This document shows, piece after piece, positions 1 to 7,762 of a stretch of 58,513 nucleotides of DNA (positions are counted from its first letter, which is position 1; each line of letters begins with the position of its first letter). The notes beneath the pieces were generated by a model. It was not told the DNA's origin and did not search any database. It was given only the letters and a program-made list of their open reading frames with translations. The position numbers and the translations under genes were made by a program. The stretch lies in NCBI GenBank assembly GCA_023228295.1, contig JALOBP010000005.1:1-58513 (forward strand), written 5' to 3'. This DNA comes from Methanoregula sp. (GTDB taxonomy: Archaea; Halobacteriota; Methanomicrobia; Methanomicrobiales; Methanospirillaceae).

Positions 1-1
1 T

Positions 2-682
2 ACGTTCACCAGGACCGGCTACATCACGGTCACTGCAGCGCCGGTGACGACCAGCCCGACCGCGGTACCGGGCGGTGGATCAACGGCCGGCGCCTCCGGC
101 CAGTCCGGCATCAACGGTGGGAGTGACTCCGGCACCGGCCCGGCGCCGGTGAGGACGGGGAGCATCGTGCTCTTTGCCGACTCCGCGTACCTCGCCGGGC
201 ATGGCGTGACTCCTTCCGACATCCGGGTCATGAGTTATTCCGGCGGCCGGTGGTCGCCGCTCGATACCCGCTTCACCGGATCGTCCGGCAACCGTTTCTC
301 CTTCACGGCCGATGCCGATTCCGTGTCACTTTTCTCCATCGGGAACACGAAGGATGGCATCTCCGGCCTGCCGGTCATCGGGGGTGCTGCTGTTATTCCG
401 GATCCCACGGTCTTCCGTACGCCGATAACAACTATTACATCCCCCCCAGCTGAAACGAGGACCGTTTCCCGGGAGGAGACCACCGTACCGGCCATGCAGC
501 AACCGGTGGCAGAGCCGCCGGCAGCGGCAGCGGCTCCAGCCCCGGCCGGCTCGTTCGGCTTCCCCCTCGTGACTGTCGTTGTGATCCTCACGGGGTGCAT
601 CGTCCTCACCGGTACCGGCTGGTACGTCCGCCGCTGGTGGATCCGCCGGCAGAACCCGGCGCTGTTCCATGAGTACGACTGA
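2..682 (+). CDS. PKD / PGF-pre-PGF domain surface protein, 3' part only
   Basis: The reading frame is open from the window edge, so the gene starts upstream. The first codons read TFTRTGYITVT, the usual last strand of a PKD domain. A Pro/Gly/Ser/Thr linker follows, then a region resembling the PGF-pre-PGF domain of archaeal cell-surface proteins (around RVMSYSGGRWSPLDTRFTG, ending SLFSIG). A second Pro/Ala/Thr-rich stalk leads to one hydrophobic C-terminal segment (FPLVTVVVILTGCIVLTGTG) with a basic stop-transfer tail (RRWWIRR). It is therefore probably anchored in the membrane with its bulk outside the cell. An internal GTG at 44 is a possible start but would cut the PKD strand, so I treat the gene as truncated by the window. 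Confidence 0.75.
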   Translation, partial: TFTRTGYITVTAAPVTTSPTAVPGGGSTAGASGQSGINGGSDSGTGPAPVRTGSIVLFADSAYLAGHGVTPSDIRVMSYSGGRWSPLDTRFTGSSGNRFSFTADADSVSLFSIGNTKDGISGLPVIGGAAVIPDPTVFRTPITTITSPPAETRTVSREETTVPAMQQPVAEPPAAAAAPAPAGSFGFPLVTVVVILTGCIVLTGTGWYVRRWWIRRQNPALFHEYD

Positions 683-884
683 TCCCGCAGGTACCGGGAA
701 GGGCCCCGGGTATTGTCAGGTCCATGCAAACCATTTTTCAAGCGTGAAAGAAGATCGTGACCCGGGCTCCCGGCCAGCATCTCCTTTACCCCCTCTTCCT
801 TTTATCGCCAGTCCGACAATGCCCGCCCCTTCCGGCGCCAGGTCATGCCCGGGTGAGATCGATCTGCGATTTTCATTTCAAAAC

Positions 885-1246
885 CGGATCCCGTTTTTCA
901 AATCGCAATCGCGATCATGATTCCGATCAAAAACCGTTCCGGAAAGATCGGATCCCGGTTTTTAAAACACAATCGCGATCACGATCGCGATTGAAAAACC
1001 GATCCGGATCAATCAGACCCTGATTGAAAAATTTTCAACAGACTTTGATTGAAAAATGCCCCCCCAGGCCCTGTCTCTGGCGTGAACGGTTGTTGTACAT
1101 GTGTTTAACTTTTCACAACCAGACCGTGATTGAATTTTTTTCACCAGACTTTGATTGAAAAAAAAACATCGCGATCATGATCGTGATTGAAAAATCGATC
1201 CGGATCAATCAAACCCTGATTAAAATTTTTCAGACCCTGGTTTTTT
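885..1246. repeat. GATC-rich repeat cluster with three pairs of an 18-mer
   Basis: A motif close to CAGACYYTGATTGAAAAA occurs six times, at about 1014, 1039, 1120, 1145, 1210 and 1231. The copies form three pairs with internal steps of 25, 25 and 21 bases. A longer unit rich in CGCGATC and GATC precedes the first and third pairs (about 970-1013 and 1166-1209). Partial older copies start near 885 and 950. Repeats are imperfect, with no constant spacer length of CRISPR type. Function unknown; possibilities are protein-binding arrays, a decayed mobile element, or slippage products. Confidence 0.7.
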
Positions 1247-1306
1247 GACAGTACCCGGACCTGTTCTTATCAGCACCTTTCCCTCAGCATGCCCGGTCCG
1301 GCACCT

Positions 1307-1337
1307 TGATAATAGTTCAACGCTTAATCAATTATCA
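1307..1337. promoter_or_regulatory. inverted repeat at the MarR gene start (putative operator)
   Basis: TGATAAT (1307-1313) and ATTATCA (1331-1337) are exact inverted copies separated by 17 bases, ending two bases before the ATG at 1340. The position suits autoregulation by the MarR protein. The half-sites differ from those upstream of the neighbouring flavoprotein gene, so a shared regulator is not shown. Confidence 0.4.
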
Positions 1338-1339
1338 GC

Positions 1340-1774
1340 ATGAGCAGGGGTAACACGATAGCACTCATCAGCCGGATCCGGGAGAAGGCCAACCGGCTCA
1401 TCGTGAGAGAACTGGAGGACCACGGGATCAAAGGCATCGTCCCGTCGCATGGTGATATCCTGAACGTCCTCTTTGCGGAAAAGCGCTGCACGATGAACGA
1501 GCTTGCCAGGAAGATCCACCGCACCAAGCCCAACGTGACGGTCCTGATCGAGAAGCTGGTCGAATACGGGTACGTGCAGAAAGAGAAGAGCGCCGAGGAC
1601 AACCGCGTCACGTACATCACCCTGACCGACAAGGGCGAGAGCCTCCGGCCGGTATTCCTCTCCATCTCCGCCAAGCTGAACAAGATCGTGTACGGCCGGC
1701 TTTCTGCGGAAGATGCAGAAGCGCTTGAGAAGACTCTGCAGGCAATCAGTGACCGGTTCCCTGCCGAAGAATAA
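1340..1774 (+). CDS. MarR-family transcriptional regulator
   Basis: The product has 144 residues, typical for MarR proteins. It shows the winged helix-turn-helix core: helix residues ARKIHRTKPNVTVLIEKLVE (about 55-75) followed by the wing KEKSAEDNRVTYITLTDKG (about 80-100), with the conserved D-x-R-x3-x-LT-x-KG wing pattern. Flanking helices would form the dimer interface. MarR proteins bind DNA as dimers and usually control a neighbouring gene; the flavoprotein gene 100 bases downstream on the same strand is the obvious candidate target. The ligand cannot be told from sequence. The start at ATG 1340 gives the normal family N-terminus. Confidence 0.9.
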   Translation: MSRGNTIALISRIREKANRLIVRELEDHGIKGIVPSHGDILNVLFAEKRCTMNELARKIHRTKPNVTVLIEKLVEYGYVQKEKSAEDNRVTYITLTDKGESLRPVFLSISAKLNKIVYGRLSAEDAEALEKTLQAISDRFPAEE

Positions 1775-1824
1775 TCCGCGTTTGTTTCTTTTCCCAACCC
1801 TGTCCCGCTCGGTTTTTCCGAATC

Positions 1825-1846
1825 GTTAAATAGTTAGATGTTTAAC
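1825..1846. promoter_or_regulatory. promoter with inverted repeat before the flavoprotein gene
   Basis: GTTAAA (1825-1830) and TTTAAC (1841-1846) are exact inverted copies with a 10-base spacer, in an AT-rich patch about 35 bases before the ATG at 1882. The patch also looks like an archaeal TATA element, so a bound dimer would block transcription. MarR control is inferred from location only. Confidence 0.4.
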
Positions 1847-1881
1847 CATTATGCAACCAGCAACCCTGGCAGAGAAAAACC

Positions 1882-2283
1882 ATGAAGGAAGTAATCGATT
1901 TCTATACCAAGAACCCGGTCGGGTGCCTCGCAACCATTGATAACGGGAAGCCCCGGGTCCGCCCGTTCCAGTTCCTGTTCGCGGACAGCGGAAAGCTGTA
2001 CTTCTGCACCGCGAACACCAAGGACGTGTACCGCCAGCTGAACGCGAACCCCGCTGTCGAGTTCGTGTCAACATCGCCGGAATACGTGTTTATGCGGGTG
2101 AGCGGCGATGTGAAGTTCAGCAAGGACATGGGCCTGAAGAAGCGGGTCCTGGATACCTACGATATGATCCGGGGGATTTACCAGACGCCGGAGAACCCGG
2201 TCTTTGAAGTGTTCTTCGTCGAGCACGGCACGGTGAAGATCGCGGACCTGTCCGGCAAACCGGCACAGTTCGTGAAATTCTGA
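1882..2283 (+). CDS. pyridoxamine 5'-phosphate oxidase-family FMN-binding protein
   Basis: A 133-residue single-domain protein with the split-barrel flavin-binding pattern: N-terminal VGCLATIDNGKPRVRPFQF, then GKLYFCTANTKDVYRQLNANP and FMRVSGDVKFS. These match small PNPOx-like proteins common in anaerobes, which bind FMN or F420 and act as reductases of unknown substrate. It is shorter than true PdxH and lacks its C-terminal PLP-site region, so vitamin B6 synthesis is unlikely. A GGCAG/GAG stretch precedes the ATG. It lies directly after a MarR gene, suggesting redox or xenobiotic-responsive control. Confidence 0.85.
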   Translation: MKEVIDFYTKNPVGCLATIDNGKPRVRPFQFLFADSGKLYFCTANTKDVYRQLNANPAVEFVSTSPEYVFMRVSGDVKFSKDMGLKKRVLDTYDMIRGIYQTPENPVFEVFFVEHGTVKIADLSGKPAQFVKF

Positions 2284-2290
2284 TCTCCTC

Positions 2291-2297
2291 TTTTTTT
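2291..2297 (+). terminator. T-run terminator after the flavoprotein gene
   Basis: Seven consecutive T bases start 8 bases after the stop codon. Archaeal transcription commonly ends at such T-runs. Confidence 0.45.
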
Positions 2298-2381
2298 CGG
2301 GCCGGCACCCGCCCCGTGTCCGGGTCCATCGGTCTGGTTCCCTGATCATAACGGATTTTCCATAAGGATCCGTTCATGCCC

Positions 2382-2613
2382 GGAGGGGGTCGGGCGGGTA
2401 CAATTACAACTCGCCCGGCAACGGGTGAACCTGCGGGACATCGTCGTGTAAACCAGCTTTTCTGGTATTGTAATATCCAGGCGTCCGATCATTTGTACCC
2501 GTCCGACCCCCTCCTTTCCCCGCCGGGTCCGGGCAGAAAAAAAGGGAGTTTTACACCGGGGATATGCCGGCAGGGTGTACAAATGACCCGGAGGGGGTCG
2601 CATGGGTACAAAT
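2382..2613. repeat. inverted/direct repeat element with long-stem potential
   Basis: Positions 2382-2403 (GGAGGGGGTCGGGCGGGTAC...) and 2493-2514 are reverse complements over 22 bases with a single G-T type mismatch, enclosing an 89-base loop. A third copy in the first orientation, with a changed middle, lies at 2590-2613 (GGAGGGGGTCGCATGGGTAC...), and a short related piece GTACAAATGACCCGG ends next to it. There is no open frame worth calling. The transcript could fold into a strong hairpin, so a small RNA or a MITE-like remnant is possible. The rest of 2284-2794 shows no gene. Confidence 0.65.
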
Positions 2614-2794
2614 GCCGGGCACGACATGAACCTCATTACTCCACGTATAGTTTACTGCAGGATCCCTGATTCTTTAGATCCCCCGGAATCCTGCCAGATC
2701 CAGTCCCCTCCGGCAGCAGGGTGCCCATGGTATCCCCGCCATGATAATACCGGCCGAATTCCAGGTCCCTGATTGCGATGACGAGAAGAACGCA

Positions 2795-3215
2795 TCAGCG
2801 TTCTTCGTAGATCTTCACGCTCACCGGCATGATATCCGGCCGCGTGTCGGTCATGAAGTTTGAATAGGGCATGACATGCACCTTATACTCGGGAGTATCC
2901 CTTTGCGACATTTGAGAGCGTCTCGTTCCTGGCGCCGGGAATCAGGATGTGGACCCACTGGATGAAAAGGCAGATGCCCGCGATGATCCCGTAGACCCAC
3001 ATGACGATGCCGATCAGGATCCAGTACAGGATACGGACAAGCAGCTCGATCCTGCCTGCGTCGTGTTCGTAGACAAAGAGCTGTTGCTGTGCAGATGTTT
3101 CTTCCGGTATACCAATCACCGGTCTTCCGGCTTTCTGTGTTCGTGATAAAAGGAAGCCCCGCGTGCCGGTCAAATTTTCCCTGCCCGACCCGCCCGAAAC
3201 CGCGATCCAGTACAC
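2795..3215 (-). pseudogene. DUF4389-like small membrane protein, one frameshift
   Basis: The N-terminal frame (3215 down to about 2892) encodes a membrane segment like that of DUF4389 proteins (LLVRILYWILIGIVMWVYG, then IQWVHILIPGARNETLSNVAKGYS), ending early at a TAA (2883). Dropping one base from the GGG run at 2891-2893 joins it to EYKVHVMPYSNFMTDTRPD, the normal end of the family, with a stop at 2795-2797. The repaired product would have about 139 residues with a Gln-rich head and two membrane segments. I cannot tell a real frameshift from an assembly error. The GTG at 3213-3215 is the only early start; function of the family is unknown. Confidence 0.7.
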
Positions 3216-3264
3216 TAATTTTTAATAATACCAGAACAGATGTTATAGAGCATCAGATTTACGA

Positions 3265-3338
3265 GGGCTCGTGGTCTAGTTGGCTATGACGTCGCCTTGA
3301 CATGGCGGAGGTCCTGAGTTCGAATCTCAGCGGGCCCA
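3265..3338 (+). tRNA. tRNA-Val (GAC)
   Basis: Acceptor strands GGGCTCG (3265-3271) and CGGGCCC (3331-3337) pair with one G-U. The anticodon arm is CGCC-TTGACAT-GGCG, giving anticodon GAC (valine). The T arm CTGAG-TTCGAAT-CTCAG is perfect. No intron is present and CCA is not encoded. An AT-rich promoter-like stretch (ATTTTTAATAATACC) lies about 40 bases upstream. Confidence 0.95.
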
Positions 3339-3486
3339 TACATTTTCTTTTACGATCCTGCACCATTGAGCGCAGGGTTTGATTGCTGTTCCTGATTGTG
3401 GACCTCCCGATATGAACCTGCATGGCCCCGGGCCGAAGGGTCAGGTTCGGAACGTGAGATTAAAAAAAAGCTGTGCAGGGGATATT

Positions 3487-4434
3487 TCAGAAGAACCGCT
3501 TCCGCCACATGAACAGCCCAAGGAGTACCGAGATGATCACCGAGAACGCAAAGATAATCTCAAACGCAAGGGGCGTTTCCTTGAGGGGCAGGTCCGCCAC
3601 GTTCATGCCATAGAAGCTCGCAATCATCGTCGGGATGGCAATGATGATCGTGATGGAGGCAAGGAACTTCATCACGATATTTAAGTTGTTAGAGATGATG
3701 GTGGCAAAAGCATTGGTCATCCCATTCAGGATATGCAGGTAGATCTGCGACATCTCCATTGCCTGCTTGTTTTCGATGATGACGTCTTCAAGGAACTCGG
3801 CATCGTCATCGTACATCTTCAGCGGCTTGGTGCGCAGGATCCGTTCCAGCACCGCCTCGTTAGACTTGAGCGATGTCGAGAAGTAAATCAGGCTCTTTTC
3901 CAGTTCCATCATCTGGAAGAGCGCCTCGTTCTTCATTGAGCGGTGCAATTCGATCTCAATATGGGAGATCGTTTTCTCAATCTGGCGCAGGTGATGGAGG
4001 TAGGAGGACGCATTCCGGTAGAAGATCTGGAAAAGGAAACGGGTCTTCTTGGCTGTATGGAAGTGCCGCACCTTCCCGGCGATAAAGTCATCGAGGATTG
4101 ATGACTGCCGGTTGCAGACCGTAACGACAATCGAGTTGGTAATGATGATACCGAGCGGGAGGGTGGTGAGGGTACGGATACCCTCATAATCTGTAACGAT
4201 CGGGACGTCGAGCACGATTAAGACCACGTCGTCCTCAGCATCGATACGCGGGCGTTCCTCCTCATCGAGGGCTGCTTTTAAGAAATCCAGCGGGAGGCTG
4301 TGGCGTTCTGCTACCTGCGCAAGTTCGGTCTCGGTCGGGAAGGACAGCCGAATCCAGCAATTGTCCTCCGCGGTCTCCACTAACCCGGTGACCAGCGGTT
4401 CGACGTCCTTTTTGGTTTTATAGATCTGCATCAT
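3487..4434 (-). CDS. corA: CorA-family magnesium/divalent cation transporter
   Basis: The 315-residue product ends with two membrane helices. The first closes with the signature YGMN (about residues 275-278) followed by the short acidic loop (VADLPLKET) that gates the pore; the second ends in the basic tail WRKRFF. The long N-terminal part is the cytoplasmic funnel domain with the stalk helix. CorA channels are pentamers that import Mg2+, sometimes Co2+ or Ni2+. It stands alone, convergent with tRNA-Val. Start ATG 4432-4434, or 3 bases downstream. Confidence 0.93.
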   Translation of the reverse strand: MMQIYKTKKDVEPLVTGLVETAEDNCWIRLSFPTETELAQVAERHSLPLDFLKAALDEEERPRIDAEDDVVLIVLDVPIVTDYEGIRTLTTLPLGIIITNSIVVTVCNRQSSILDDFIAGKVRHFHTAKKTRFLFQIFYRNASSYLHHLRQIEKTISHIEIELHRSMKNEALFQMMELEKSLIYFSTSLKSNEAVLERILRTKPLKMYDDDAEFLEDVIIENKQAMEMSQIYLHILNGMTNAFATIISNNLNIVMKFLASITIIIAIPTMIASFYGMNVADLPLKETPLAFEIIFAFSVIISVLLGLFMWRKRFF

Positions 4435-4569
4435 GATCCCGGTCCTCCGGCAGGTGCTGCCCGTGCCTCTTTACCTGAGCTATGGTAGTTTATCTTCCTT
4501 ATAAGTCTGCGTTTCAGCCTCACGGAAAAACCCAAAGGTTTACTCGGTTTCATAACAAGACTATTGGGA

Positions 4570-6384
4570 ATGAGTGATGCGGGTATCCCCCCGGGAAAAA
4601 TAATCAAATCCCTTGGCCTTGTATTTGGAGACATCGGGACGAGCCCCATCTACACTGTCGGGGCAATTCTCCTCTTCATGCTGCCCACGACCCAGAATAT
4701 CTTCGGTCTCCTCTCGCTTATCACGTGGACCCTCTTCATCGTCATCACCTTCCAGTACATCTGGCTTGCCATGTCGCTCTCCGACAAGGGCGAAGGGGGC
4801 ATCATCGTCTTAAAGAACATCCTCGATTCGCACCTGACCCCCGGGTTTATTGCATCGGGCGTCTCCATCCTCACCATCATCGGCATTGCACTCTTCATCG
4901 GTGACGGTGTTATCACCCCGGCCATCAGTATCCTCTCGGCAGTTGAGGGTATCCACCTGATCCCGGGATTCGAGGGGACAAGCCCGCTGACCATCCTTTT
5001 GATTGCCGCGCTTATCGCCATCGCGCTCTTCCTCTTCCAGAAGCGGGGCAGCGACCGCGTGGCATGGGCCTTTGGCCCGGTCATGACCGTCTGGTTTGTG
5101 GCCCTGGCCCTCACCGGCGCCTGGTCGATCATCAGCGCCCCGCAGGTCCTCTTTGCCCTGAGTCCGACCTTTGCCCTCATGTTCCTCATCGAGAATGGTC
5201 TAATGTCGCTCGTGGTCATGTCCGCAGTAATCCTTTGTATCACAGGAGGGGAGGCGCTCTATGCGGATATGGGGCATCTTGGCCGGGAGCCGATTGTCAA
5301 AGGATGGATGGTGGTATTCCCCGCACTGATCCTCAATTACTTCGGCCAGGGTGCATACGTCCTGATGACCGACAACACCCACAATGTCCTTTTCGGCATG
5401 ATCAACCATATCAGCCCCCTCATGTACGTCCCCTTCCTTATCCTGAGCATCTGCGCGACCGTTATCGCATCGCAGGCCATGATCTCCGGCATGTTCTCGA
5501 TCGTGTACCAGGGCATGGCAATCCGGATCTTCCCCAAGATGAAGGTTGATTACACCTCCCCGGAACTCCGCTCCCAGATCTATATCGATGCCGTCAACTG
5601 GATGCTGCTTGTTGCCGTGCTTGTGGTGATGTTCGAGTTCCAGTCATCTGAGCGTCTTGCCTCTGCATACGGCCTTGCCGTATCCGGGGCCATGATGATC
5701 TCTGCAATCATGATGGCGCTCATCTTCTTCAAGAAAGGGGACATGGTCAAGATGCTCTGCTCCTGCGCCCTTATTGTCATCGACTTCTTCTTCTTTGTCG
5801 CAACATTACTCAAGATCCCGCACGGTGCATATGTCTCGTTCATCCTTGCGGCAATCCCGCTCATCTTAACGATTGCCTTTATCCGCGGGCAGGACCGGCT
5901 CCACGAGATCTTACAGCCGATCCGGCTCGACGAGTTCCTGCCGAGATACAAGGAGTGTTATGCCAGCCAGTGCAGGATCCGGGGCACCGCGCTCTATTTT
6001 GTCAGCGATGTCAATAACCTCTCTCCCTATCTCGGGCAGGTTCTCTTCCAGAACGAGATCATCTACGAGAAGAATGTCCTGGTCTGCGTCAGGATCACCG
6101 ACAAACCGTTTGGTGTTGAATCCTATCTCGATACCGGCCTTGCAGATGGTCTCGAGCTCTTCACCATCGAGGCAGGCTACATGGAAGTGATCGATATCGT
6201 TGCGCTGCTGGAGAGCCACGGGATCGATGAGAAGACGATCTTCTATGGGATCGAGACCATCGTTTCCGACAAAGCCATCTGGAAGATCTACGGTATCATC
6301 AAGAAGGTCTCCCCGCCCTTTGTCCAGTTCTACACCCTTCCTCCGGAGAAGATGCACGGGGTCGTGACCCGGGTCGTTATGTGA
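4570..6384 (+). CDS. kup: Kup/HAK-type potassium uptake permease
   Basis: About 604 residues, close to the family's usual 600-650. The N-terminal signature LGLVFGDIGTSPIYT sits at the first membrane helix, followed by SDKGEGGI and IGDGVITPAISILSAVEG, both diagnostic for Kup. About twelve hydrophobic helices come before a cytoplasmic C-terminal domain from around residue 450. Kup proteins import K+ with H+. I prefer ATG 4570 to the TTG two codons upstream. The gene is divergent from corA, with about 130 bases of shared promoter region containing TTATAAG-type boxes. Confidence 0.95.
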   Translation: MSDAGIPPGKIIKSLGLVFGDIGTSPIYTVGAILLFMLPTTQNIFGLLSLITWTLFIVITFQYIWLAMSLSDKGEGGIIVLKNILDSHLTPGFIASGVSILTIIGIALFIGDGVITPAISILSAVEGIHLIPGFEGTSPLTILLIAALIAIALFLFQKRGSDRVAWAFGPVMTVWFVALALTGAWSIISAPQVLFALSPTFALMFLIENGLMSLVVMSAVILCITGGEALYADMGHLGREPIVKGWMVVFPALILNYFGQGAYVLMTDNTHNVLFGMINHISPLMYVPFLILSICATVIASQAMISGMFSIVYQGMAIRIFPKMKVDYTSPELRSQIYIDAVNWMLLVAVLVVMFEFQSSERLASAYGLAVSGAMMISAIMMALIFFKKGDMVKMLCSCALIVIDFFFFVATLLKIPHGAYVSFILAAIPLILTIAFIRGQDRLHEILQPIRLDEFLPRYKECYASQCRIRGTALYFVSDVNNLSPYLGQVLFQNEIIYEKNVLVCVRITDKPFGVESYLDTGLADGLELFTIEAGYMEVIDIVALLESHGIDEKTIFYGIETIVSDKAIWKIYGIIKKVSPPFVQFYTLPPEKMHGVVTRVVM

Positions 6385-6556
6385 GCCATAAAAAAACTCC
6401 GCCCATCCATCAGGCCCGGACACTTCCCTGCAACCATGGCCGGGCCGTGGGCTTTCCGGTTTTCCTTGCGTTTTTCACATACCGGGCCCGGGTACTATGA
6501 TTCCCATCCCCCACTTGCAGCAATGAGATGAAGAAGAAAGAGAAAACCGGTTGTTG

Positions 6557-6820
6557 TCACGGCTCCTTATAAAGCAGCCACACCGCATAGAGCATCAGCA
6601 CGGTTGCAATGAGTAATATGCCGGCATGGAGATCTGCTGACATCGGCAGGCTGAAGATCCGGAAAATATCGAAAAGGACAAAAAGCACAAATGTTCCGGC
6701 TATGAACCAGCCGTATATCTTCTTGTACTGGATGGCGATGAGAACTGCGATTGCCGCAATGGCACATTCAACGAGGACGGCAAGGGTCTGAAGGAGATTT
6801 GACGCATCCATGCATGACAT
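6557..6820 (-). CDS. small three-helix membrane protein, unknown
   Basis: The 87-residue product has three hydrophobic segments (about residues 10-30, 36-56 and 62-82) separated by short charged loops (QYKKIYG, SLPMSADLH). I do not recognise the family. It is monocistronic, sitting head-to-tail before kup's end on the other strand, with an AT-rich promoter upstream (GTATATTTGTAGTGCTATAT region near 6830). The start could be ATG 6820 or the in-frame ATG three codons later. Confidence 0.6.
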   Translation of the reverse strand: MSCMDASNLLQTLAVLVECAIAAIAVLIAIQYKKIYGWFIAGTFVLFVLFDIFRIFSLPMSADLHAGILLIATVLMLYAVWLLYKEP

Positions 6821-6868
6821 GTATATTTGTAGTGCTATATATCTATAGTGAAATGGATCCTGCCCGGA

Positions 6869-7366
6869 TCATATGCCGCAGCTGCGATGTCCGCCGTGCT
6901 TCTCGAAGTAGCGCTGGTGGTATTCCTCGGCCCGGTAAAACGGTACAGCCGGCTGGATAACCGTAACAATCTTGCCAAACCCGAACCGGCCGGAAATGGC
7001 GAGTTCCTCTTTGTATTTGCGGGCAGCTTTTGCCTGATCCGCGTCATAATAGAAAATAACAGAGCGATAGTTCGGCCCGAAATCCGGCCCCTGCCGGTTG
7101 AGCTGGGTTGGATCGTGAATTGACCAGAATATCGCCAGGAGCTGGTCGAAAGTTACCTGTGCCGGATCATACGTTACCTGAACAACCTCGGCATGGCCGG
7201 TCTCTCCCGAACAGACCTGCTCGTACGTGGGCTCCTTCACCGTCCCGCCCATGTACCCTGTCGCGGTCTCTATAACCCCCGTCACCTTCCGGAACGCTGC
7301 TTCGACCCCCCAGAAACAGCCGGCGCCAAACGTTGCCATCTTCATCATGCCTGTATTCTCTGCCAT
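6869..7366 (-). CDS. msrA: peptide methionine sulfoxide reductase MsrA
   Basis: The 165-residue protein carries the catalytic motif GAGCFWG with the active Cys at residue 17, plus GYMGG and the GETGHAEVVQVTYDP block of MsrA. It reduces the S-epimer of methionine sulfoxide in proteins, a repair enzyme useful to an anaerobe meeting oxygen. The C-terminal HGGHRSCGI contains a second Cys that may act as the resolving residue. It has its own promoter region and is divergent from the PspC gene. Confidence 0.96.
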   Translation of the reverse strand: MAENTGMMKMATFGAGCFWGVEAAFRKVTGVIETATGYMGGTVKEPTYEQVCSGETGHAEVVQVTYDPAQVTFDQLLAIFWSIHDPTQLNRQGPDFGPNYRSVIFYYDADQAKAARKYKEELAISGRFGFGKIVTVIQPAVPFYRAEEYHQRYFEKHGGHRSCGI

Positions 7367-7493
7367 CCTTGATTCCCACTACCCTTTTAGGTGCATTGTG
7401 CAATAAGGCTCTCGGAACGGACAATCCCGGGCCGGTATTCCGGAGAATGGCAGTACCTCATCCTTAAATTCTGTCCGAACAAACATTTCACGT

Positions 7494-7724
7494 ATGAAAC
7501 GGTTGTTCCGGTCAAAGAAGGAACGGATACTCGGTGGTGTCTGTGGTGGTCTGGGCGAGCACCTTGATATCGACCCGACAGTAATCCGTCTGGTCTGGGC
7601 ACTTGGAAGCCTCATATCTCTCGGCACCGGGCTCATCATCTATATCATCGCATGGGTCCTCATTCCCGATGAGTGCCCTGCCGATACCGGTAATTCCGCG
7701 AGCGGGATGGAAAAACAGGTCTGA
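7494..7724 (+). CDS. PspC-domain small membrane protein
   Basis: The 76-residue product is a bare PspC domain: basic start KRLFRSKKERILGGVCGGLGEHLDIDPT, then a hydrophobic segment (VIRLVWALGSLISLGTGLI, continuing into YIIAWVLIP). Such proteins sit in the membrane and in bacteria belong to envelope stress systems; the archaeal role is unknown. The gene is followed within 40 bases by the glycosyltransferase gene on the same strand. Confidence 0.9.
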   Translation: MKRLFRSKKERILGGVCGGLGEHLDIDPTVIRLVWALGSLISLGTGLIIYIIAWVLIPDECPADTGNSASGMEKQV

Positions 7725-7762
7725 TCCCCGGCAGGGAACAAAAAGAAGTGCAGAAAACATCC

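Larger units (their letters stand above)
683..1339. other. gene-poor gap with repeats and a promoter
   Basis: No convincing gene lies between the surface protein and the MarR gene; open frames here are short and have skewed composition. The left part (about 680-850) shows nothing recognisable. From about 857 to 1246 the DNA is packed with GATC-containing words and the repeats described separately. The last 40 bases hold the putative MarR-gene control region. Confidence 0.6.

Noticed and set aside
970..1246. possible CRISPR array
   Set aside because: Repeats are imperfect, of unequal spacing (21-25 then about 90-106) and the intervening DNA is itself repeated; no cas genes nearby.
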